Shown here piece by piece: positions 59,552-64,000 of a DNA stretch of 64,000 nucleotides. The translations under genes and the position numbers were made by a program. Origin of the DNA: Novosphingobium ovatum. GTDB lineage: Bacteria; Pseudomonadota; Alphaproteobacteria; Sphingomonadales; Sphingomonadaceae. Each line of letters begins with the position of its first letter. The first letter of the stretch is position 1. The notes under the pieces were generated by a model. The model was not told the origin of the DNA and did no database searches. It was given only the letters and a program-made list of their open reading frames with translations. The stretch is taken from contig NZ_JAAAPO010000002.1 of NCBI RefSeq assembly GCF_009909235.1, forward strand, positions 434,001 to 498,000, read 5' to 3'.

Positions 59552-60570
59552 TGGCCCAGACCAACCGTCACCCCATACCTTCGCTGCGTCCCGCCCGCAT
59601 GCTGACCCCGGTGGCTGCGCCCACCCATGAATGGGCGCTGGACGTGCTGCGCGGCGAAATGGAGGCCATCGCCAGCCTGATGGCCAATCCCCCGCCGCAA
59701 TTGACCGATGCCATCCACCATCTGGCGGGGGTACGCCTTCCGGTGCTGTGCTGTGGCGTGGGCAAATCGGGGCTGGTCGCGGCAAAGGTGGCGGCCACCA
59801 TGTCGTCGCTGGGCATTCCCGCGTTCACCCTGTCGGCGGGGGACGCCGCGCATGGCGATCTGGGCGCGGTGAACCACGGCAGCACGGTGCTGATGTTTTC
59901 AAACAGCGGCACCACGACCGAGCTGATCCGCCTGTTGCCCGGCCTGCGCGCGCGGGGATGCCAGTTGATCGGCATCGTCGGCCACATGGCCTCGCCGTTG
60001 GGGCAGGCGATGCATATCCTGCTGCACGCCCCCATCCTGCGCGAAGCCGACCATCTGAACATGGCTCCCACCGCCAGCACGACGCTGCACATGGCGCTGG
60101 GTGATGCGCTGGCCGTGGCGGTCAGCCGGTTGCGCGGGTTTGGCCGCGATGATTTCCTGCAAACCCATCCGGCGGGGCAATTGGGCCACAGCGCCCAACC
60201 CGTGCGCGCGATCATGCGCGGCGGAGAGGATTTGCCCCGCGTCCTGCCCCACATGGCCCTGTCCGAGGCGATCGCCATCATGTCGACCGGCCGCATGGGG
60301 GCGGCCTGCGTGGTCGATTGGGAGGACCGCCTGCTGGGCCTGATCGTCGATGGGGACATCCGCCGCGCCATTCAGGGGCGCGCCGACATTTACGCCATCA
60401 CCGTGGGCGAAGTCATGCGGCGCGATCCGGTCTGCCTGTCGGCCGGGGCCAGCGTGGGCGACGCGGTCGCCACCAGCCGCGCGCATGGCGGGCTTTTGGT
60501 GCTGCCGGTGACCGATGACGCGGGTCACTTGCTGGGCATGGTGCATGGCGTCGATCTGGTGCAGAACTGA
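59548..60570 (+). CDS. Arabinose-5-phosphate isomerase-like protein (KdsD/KpsF: SIS + two CBS)
   Basis: A 340-residue protein with a SIS sugar-isomerase domain (about 45-195: CGVGKSGLVAAKVAATMSS, FSNSGTTTEL, MAPTASTTLHMALGDALAV) followed by two CBS domains (about 215-340). This is the layout of arabinose-5-phosphate isomerases that start CMP-Kdo synthesis. FLQTHPAGQLG is a conserved family element. Start overlaps the previous gene by four bases. With the CMP-sugar synthetase downstream it suggests a 2-keto-3-deoxy acid sugar pathway. It may be a second, capsule-type copy (KpsF) beside the housekeeping one. Confidence 0.9.
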   Translation: MMAQTNRHPIPSLRPARMLTPVAAPTHEWALDVLRGEMEAIASLMANPPPQLTDAIHHLAGVRLPVLCCGVGKSGLVAAKVAATMSSLGIPAFTLSAGDAAHGDLGAVNHGSTVLMFSNSGTTTELIRLLPGLRARGCQLIGIVGHMASPLGQAMHILLHAPILREADHLNMAPTASTTLHMALGDALAVAVSRLRGFGRDDFLQTHPAGQLGHSAQPVRAIMRGGEDLPRVLPHMALSEAIAIMSTGRMGAACVVDWEDRLLGLIVDGDIRRAIQGRADIYAITVGEVMRRDPVCLSAGASVGDAVATSRAHGGLLVLPVTDDAGHLLGMVHGVDLVQN

Positions 60571-60571
60571 C

Positions 60572-61966
60572 ATGAACGCGATCACCCCCATCACCACCGC
60601 CGTGGCCGCCCGCCCGCGCATCGCCGCCTTTGTGCCCGCAAAGGGCAATAGCGAGCGGATCAATGCCAAGAACATGGCCATTCTGGACGGCGACCACCTG
60701 TTCCGGCGCAAACTGCGGCAATTGCTGGATTGTGATCTGATCGACACCGTCTGGCTGGACACCGAAAGCGACGAGATGGCAGCATTGGCCGCCGATCTGC
60801 CGGTGCGACGGATGCGCCGCCCGGTGGAATTGGCCAGCAATGCCTGTGATGGGCACGAGTTGTTCGCATGGGAATGCCGCGCCGCAATCGAGGGCGCCGC
60901 CCAGCGAAACGAGGCGCCGCCTGAATTCCTGATCCAGACGCTGTGCACCGCGCCCTTTGTCACGGCCGACACGATCGCCCGCGCCATCCGCCAGTTGATC
61001 GCCACGCCAGAGGCCGACAGCCTGATCGGCGTGGCCAGCACCAAGCAATATTGCTGGGGCGCGCAGGGGCGGGTGGTCAATCCACTGTATGGCCGGGGCC
61101 GCATTCCCAATTCGGTCGAACTGCCCGCCACCATTGTCGAGGCGATGAGCCTGTATATCGTCCGTTACCGCCCCGGTGACCCGCTGCCCACGCAGCGCTT
61201 CGGCCAGAACCCGGTGCTGTTCGAACTGGACCCGACCGAGCAGGTCGACATCAACAACCCCGCCGACCTGACCATGGCCGAAGCGCTGTGCGCGGGCCAG
61301 AGGGCGCAGGAGGTGACGCGGTTGCGGGCGCTCTCGTCCTACCTATCCTCGCCCGTGCTGGCCGATATCACCAAGGAGATGGGCCAGCGCTGTGTCCTGC
61401 CGCCCCAGATTGCTGCGACCAGTCCGGGCAAGATGCTGGGCCGCGCCCGCACGCTGCAACTGGTGGCCATCACGCCTGATGAACGCGGCGGCGAGCGCTG
61501 GCGTGGGATCTATGGCGCGCTGGATTCCTATCGCTTTGTCCGGCCCGGCTGTGTCATCATGGTCGCCAATGAAGCCCCCGGCTTTGCCTATTTCGGCGAT
61601 TTGAACGCAACTTTGGCGATCCGGTCAGGCGCGGTGGGGGCGGTGATCGATGGCGTCACCCGCGACAGCCGCGATGTCGCGCTGCTGGGCCTGCCGGTCT
61701 ATGCGCGGCGGTCCTATTGCGACGACATCAAATACGAAGGCACGCTGGGCGCGATGAACACGCCGATCCGCATGGGCGACGTGCCGATTGCCCATGACGA
61801 CATGGTGTTTGGCGATGAAAACGGCGTGGTGGCGATCCCCCGCGCGCTGTGGCCGCAGGTGGAGGAGGCGGCCTGGGCGGTCCTGACCAACGAGGCCCGC
61901 ATCCGCATCATGGCCGCCCGAGGCCGCGCGGTCGAAGAAATCCTGAGCGAGTGCGGGGCGTTTTGA
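60572..61966 (+). CDS. Fusion of CMP-sugar synthetase (NeuA/KdsB-like) with RraA-like aldolase domain
   Basis: A 464-residue protein of two unlike enzymes. Residues 1 to about 235 are a cytidylyltransferase domain: AAFVPAKGNSERINAKNM (CTP-binding loop), IDTVWLDTESDEM, QTLCTAPFVTADTI and VDINNPADLTMAEAL as in CMP-acylneuraminate synthetases. Residues about 255-464 are RraA-like: IYGALDSYRFVRPGCVIMVA, GDLNATLAIRSGAVGAVIDG, then TRDSRD with Arg364 and Asp365 as in HMG/CHA pyruvate aldolases. One chain could thus form a 2-keto acid sugar by aldol addition and load it onto CMP. It begins one base after the isomerase stop. I know of no described enzyme with this arrangement. Confidence 0.85.
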   Translation: MNAITPITTAVAARPRIAAFVPAKGNSERINAKNMAILDGDHLFRRKLRQLLDCDLIDTVWLDTESDEMAALAADLPVRRMRRPVELASNACDGHELFAWECRAAIEGAAQRNEAPPEFLIQTLCTAPFVTADTIARAIRQLIATPEADSLIGVASTKQYCWGAQGRVVNPLYGRGRIPNSVELPATIVEAMSLYIVRYRPGDPLPTQRFGQNPVLFELDPTEQVDINNPADLTMAEALCAGQRAQEVTRLRALSSYLSSPVLADITKEMGQRCVLPPQIAATSPGKMLGRARTLQLVAITPDERGGERWRGIYGALDSYRFVRPGCVIMVANEAPGFAYFGDLNATLAIRSGAVGAVIDGVTRDSRDVALLGLPVYARRSYCDDIKYEGTLGAMNTPIRMGDVPIAHDDMVFGDENGVVAIPRALWPQVEEAAWAVLTNEARIRIMAARGRAVEEILSECGAF

Positions 61967-62006
61967 GCGTGGCGTGATCCGCGTGATATTGCCGCAGCGA
62001 GGCCTC

Positions 62007-62036
62007 TTGCGATCCGCGCACCTTACATTGTATGTA
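62007..62036 (+). promoter_or_regulatory. Possible promoter with inverted repeat before the LigD-like gene
   Basis: TTGCGA (62007-62012) and TATGTA (62031-62036), 18 bases apart, could form a promoter. TACAT-TGT-ATGTA (62024-62036) is a perfect 5-bp inverted repeat over the -10. Its spacing differs from the TetR operators at 51-57 kb. Confidence 0.3.
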
Positions 62037-62091
62037 TGTCTGACAAAGTTTCGCGACGGCGACTCGCCGGACCATGACGAGAGAGGACAAC

Positions 62092-62997
62092 ATGCAGGAT
62101 TTCAACGGGGCGGTGGCCTTTATCACGGGTGGCGCGTCGGGCGCGGGTCTGGGGCAGGCGCAGGTGTTTGGCCGCGCCGGTGCCAAGGTGGTGATCGCCG
62201 ACATGCGCGGCGATGCCATTGAACAGGCGCTGACCACCCTGCGCGCCGAGGGCATTACCGCCCATGGCATCGTACTGGATATCACCGACCGCGAGGCCTA
62301 TGCCCGCGCCGCCGACGAGGTGGAGCAGGTGTTTGGTCAGGCCCCGACGCTGTTGTTCAACACGGCCGGCGTCAACAGCTTTGGCCCGGTGGAAAAGACC
62401 ACCTATGGCGATTTTGACTGGCTGATCGGGGTGAACCTGGGCGGGGTGATCAACGGCATGGTGACATTCGTCCCCCGCATGATCGCCAGCGGCAAGCCTG
62501 GCCATATCGTCACCACCTCGTCGCTGGGCGGGTTGTCGGGCTCGGCTCTGGCCGCGCCCTATTCGGCGGCCAAGGCGGCGGTGATCAACCTGATGGAAAG
62601 CTATCATCAGGGTCTGGCCAAGCACAACATCGGCGTGTCGGTGATCTGCCCCGCCAACATCAAGAGCAACATTGCCGAGGCAACCAAGCTGCGTCCGGCC
62701 AGTGCGGGTGTGTCGGGCTATCGCGCGGATGAGGCGACGATTGAATCGCTGCACTCGATCCACCGCCACGGGATGGAGCCCGTCGAACTGGCCGAATGGA
62801 CCAAGAAGGGGATCGAGAACGGCGATCTCTACATCATCCCCTACCCCGAGGCGAAGGAGCAGATGCGCGCCCATTTCGACAAGATCGTCGATGCCATCCT
62901 GCCGCTGGACGCCGATCCCGAGGGCGCCAAGAAGCGCATCGACGCGCTGATGGAATGGGGTGCCAAGGGGGCCAAGGTGTTCACCACCACGGAATAA
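62092..62997 (+). CDS. ligD: SDR closely resembling LigD C-alpha-dehydrogenase of lignin beta-aryl ethers
   Basis: A 301-residue short-chain dehydrogenase with an NAD site TGGASGAG, catalytic Ser in TTSSLGG and Tyr-x3-Lys in PYSAAKAA. Many long stretches match what I remember of Sphingobium SYK-6 LigD: ITAHGIVLDITDREAYARAA, VFGQAPTLLFNTAGVNSFGP, GVINGMVTFVPRMIASG, ANIKSNIAEA and the C-terminal DALMEWGAKG. LigD, LigL, LigN and LigO oxidise the benzylic alcohol of beta-O-4 dimers; which stereoisomer this one takes cannot be told. The glutathione etherases (LigE/LigF/LigG) are not in the window. GAGAGGAC precedes MQDFNGA, preferred over an ATG 18 bases earlier. Confidence 0.85.
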   Translation: MQDFNGAVAFITGGASGAGLGQAQVFGRAGAKVVIADMRGDAIEQALTTLRAEGITAHGIVLDITDREAYARAADEVEQVFGQAPTLLFNTAGVNSFGPVEKTTYGDFDWLIGVNLGGVINGMVTFVPRMIASGKPGHIVTTSSLGGLSGSALAAPYSAAKAAVINLMESYHQGLAKHNIGVSVICPANIKSNIAEATKLRPASAGVSGYRADEATIESLHSIHRHGMEPVELAEWTKKGIENGDLYIIPYPEAKEQMRAHFDKIVDAILPLDADPEGAKKRIDALMEWGAKGAKVFTTTE

Positions 62998-63045
62998 GGT
63001 GCTTTCAAACCAGTTGTGACGCGCGGCCTGAACCGCGCTGATCCG

Positions 63046-63082
63046 CGCCCCCTTTGCCCCCCACGGCAAAGGGGGCGTTGGC
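63046..63082 (+). terminator. Terminator after the LigD-like gene
   Basis: CGCCCCCTTTGCC (63046-63058) pairs perfectly with GGCAAAGGGGGCG (63065-63077), a 13-bp stem with a 6-base loop. Only a short, imperfect T-rich stretch (TTGGCGTTT) follows. Confidence 0.75.
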
Positions 63083-63224
63083 GTTTGAGGCAGGGCGCGA
63101 TGCCCTATCCGCACATCGAACACTTCGGCCGCCACCATCGGGGGCAAAGGGGAACCGGTGCACCATCGGCGGCATTGGCGTGCGGGAATGCGCGCCCGCA
63201 GTGGTGTTGGGGAGAAGTCAGGTC

Positions 63225-64000
63225 ATGGCAAAAGGGCAGGTTCTAGGGCTGATCGCGGCCGCCGGTGGGGTGGCGCTGGGCTGGGCCGCGCCGGTAATGG
63301 CCAAGGCTGCGCCGCATCCTGTGCCCAAGATCCTGCGCGATTGCGCCGATGGCTGTCCGGCGATGGCGGTGATCCCAGCCGGCGCGTTCCTGATGGGCGC
63401 GGACGCCGGCGAGGATGGCCGCCCCGAAGGCCCCGTGCGCAAGGTGACGATCCGCCCCTTTGCCATGGCCACGCTGGAGGTGACCAACGCCCAATACGCG
63501 CGCTTTATCGCCGAAACGGGGCATGTGACGGGCACCAACTGCCGCTCTTTCGTGCGCGCCACTGGCAAGGTTGAGGAAGTGCCCGGCGCTGATTTCCGCC
63601 ACCCCGGCACGGGCGCGGGCGAGGGCGCGGCCAATATCCCGGTGGTCTGCGTGTCATGGCGCGATGCCACGGCCTATGTCGCGTGGTTGGCGAAAAAGAC
63701 GGGCAAACCTTATCGCCTGCCTTCCGAGGCAGAGTGGGAATATGCCGCCCGCGCGGGCACGCAGGGCGATTTTCCCTGGGCTGGCGGCGGCGCGGCGGCC
63801 TGCACATATGCCAATGTGCTGGACGCTGATGGCATGGCCGATGGCGCGCTGGCGGTGTTTGGGGGGACCGGCGGACTGGCGGCGGCGGTGGCTTGCCACG
63901 ATGGCTTTGCCGGGGCGGCGCCGGTGGGATCCTATCCGGCCAACGCCTTTGGCCTGCATGACATGGTGGGCAATGTCTGGGAATGGACGCAGGATTGCTA
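63225..64000 (+). CDS. Exported formylglycine-generating enzyme/sulfatase-modifying-factor-like protein (3' end outside window)
   Basis: The reading frame starts at ATG 63225 after GGGGAGA and stays open to the window end (258 codons). A signal peptide (about 1-27, ending PVMAKA) is followed by the FGE-sulfatase fold: CPAMAVIPAGAFLMGADAGE, ATLEVTNAQYARFIAETGH, YRLPSEAEWEYAARAGT, FGLHDMVGNVWEWTQD. True formylglycine-generating enzymes have a copper-binding Cys pair near the C-terminus that lies beyond the window, so enzyme and non-catalytic homologue cannot be told apart. No sulfatase gene is visible. It follows the LigD-like gene after a terminator and is probably a separate unit. Confidence 0.88.
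   Translation, partial: MAKGQVLGLIAAAGGVALGWAAPVMAKAAPHPVPKILRDCADGCPAMAVIPAGAFLMGADAGEDGRPEGPVRKVTIRPFAMATLEVTNAQYARFIAETGHVTGTNCRSFVRATGKVEEVPGADFRHPGTGAGEGAANIPVVCVSWRDATAYVAWLAKKTGKPYRLPSEAEWEYAARAGTQGDFPWAGGGAAACTYANVLDADGMADGALAVFGGTGGLAAAVACHDGFAGAAPVGSYPANAFGLHDMVGNVWEWTQDC

Noticed and set aside
62024..62036. Fourth copy of the ATGTAC-N4-TAGTnCAT operator before the LigD-like gene
   Set aside because: The inverted repeat TACAT-TGT-ATGTA has a different spacing and lacks the TAGT block, so it is not counted with the three TetR sites.

Overview
The window looks like a chromosomal stretch of a GC-rich alphaproteobacterium of the sphingomonad type (Novosphingobium/Sphingobium-like). The grounds are several TonB-dependent receptors placed beside catabolic genes, many oxygenases and CoA-dependent aromatic or acid-degrading genes, Tat-exported sugar oxidoreductases, and an SDR that closely resembles the lignin C-alpha dehydrogenase LigD of Sphingobium SYK-6. 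The genus is an inference from gene content. I saw no transposase, integrase, phage gene or CRISPR array. No gene-free stretch exceeds about 290 bases, and the longer gaps hold the tRNA, terminators, operators or leaders listed below.

Layout. 1-5.2 kb: the end of a TonB receptor, tRNA-Arg(CCT), a TetR regulator with a P450, an internally deleted TonB receptor remnant, and a beta-propeller hydrolase-like protein. 5.2-16.5 kb: a glycoside locus with a Rieske oxygenase, a TetR regulator with shared operator sequence, a two-subunit C-glycoside deglycosidase, galTKM, a GMC sugar dehydrogenase with its Tat-signal small subunit, an NHS-type transporter and a Tat-exported TIM-barrel protein. 16.6-20 kb: a Baeyer-Villiger monooxygenase/SDR/esterase cassette. 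20-28.3 kb: a DUF429-like protein, an EF-hand protein, a hybrid histidine kinase with an HPt domain, a LuxR-type response regulator and a GGDEF-EAL protein.

28.4-44.1 kb: a GntR regulator with a palindromic operator, a CocE-type hydrolase, a TonB receptor, and then nine genes joined by 1- or 4-base start/stop overlaps: CapA-like, TRAP dctQ-dctM, a 2-hydroxyacyl-CoA dehydratase-like subunit, a tandem class III CoA-transferase, a second dehydratase-like subunit, lipoprotein dctP, a hydrolase and a second CoA-transferase. This is the least explained system in the window. It looks like uptake, CoA activation and dehydration of an unknown carboxylate in a probably aerobic organism, with no activator ATPase in sight.

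44.2-58.2 kb: a quinate/shikimate (perhaps chlorogenate-type ester) locus with secreted hydrolases, quiC, aroE-like, a TonB receptor, an MFS transporter, type II aroQ, a PQQ dehydrogenase, a ThuA-like protein, cytochrome c and TetR. Three copies of one 18-bp operator tie its main promoters together. 58.4-62 kb: a probable surface-sugar operon with a glycan-related protein, KdsD-like isomerase and a CMP-sugar synthetase fused to an RraA-like aldolase domain. 62.1-64 kb: the LigD-like dehydrogenase and the start of an FGE/sulfatase-modifying-factor-type secreted protein cut by the window end.

Together these read as a chain of plant-derived carbon modules: import through TonB receptors, periplasmic oxidation or hydrolysis, inner-membrane uptake, then ring or acid catabolism, each with its own local regulator.
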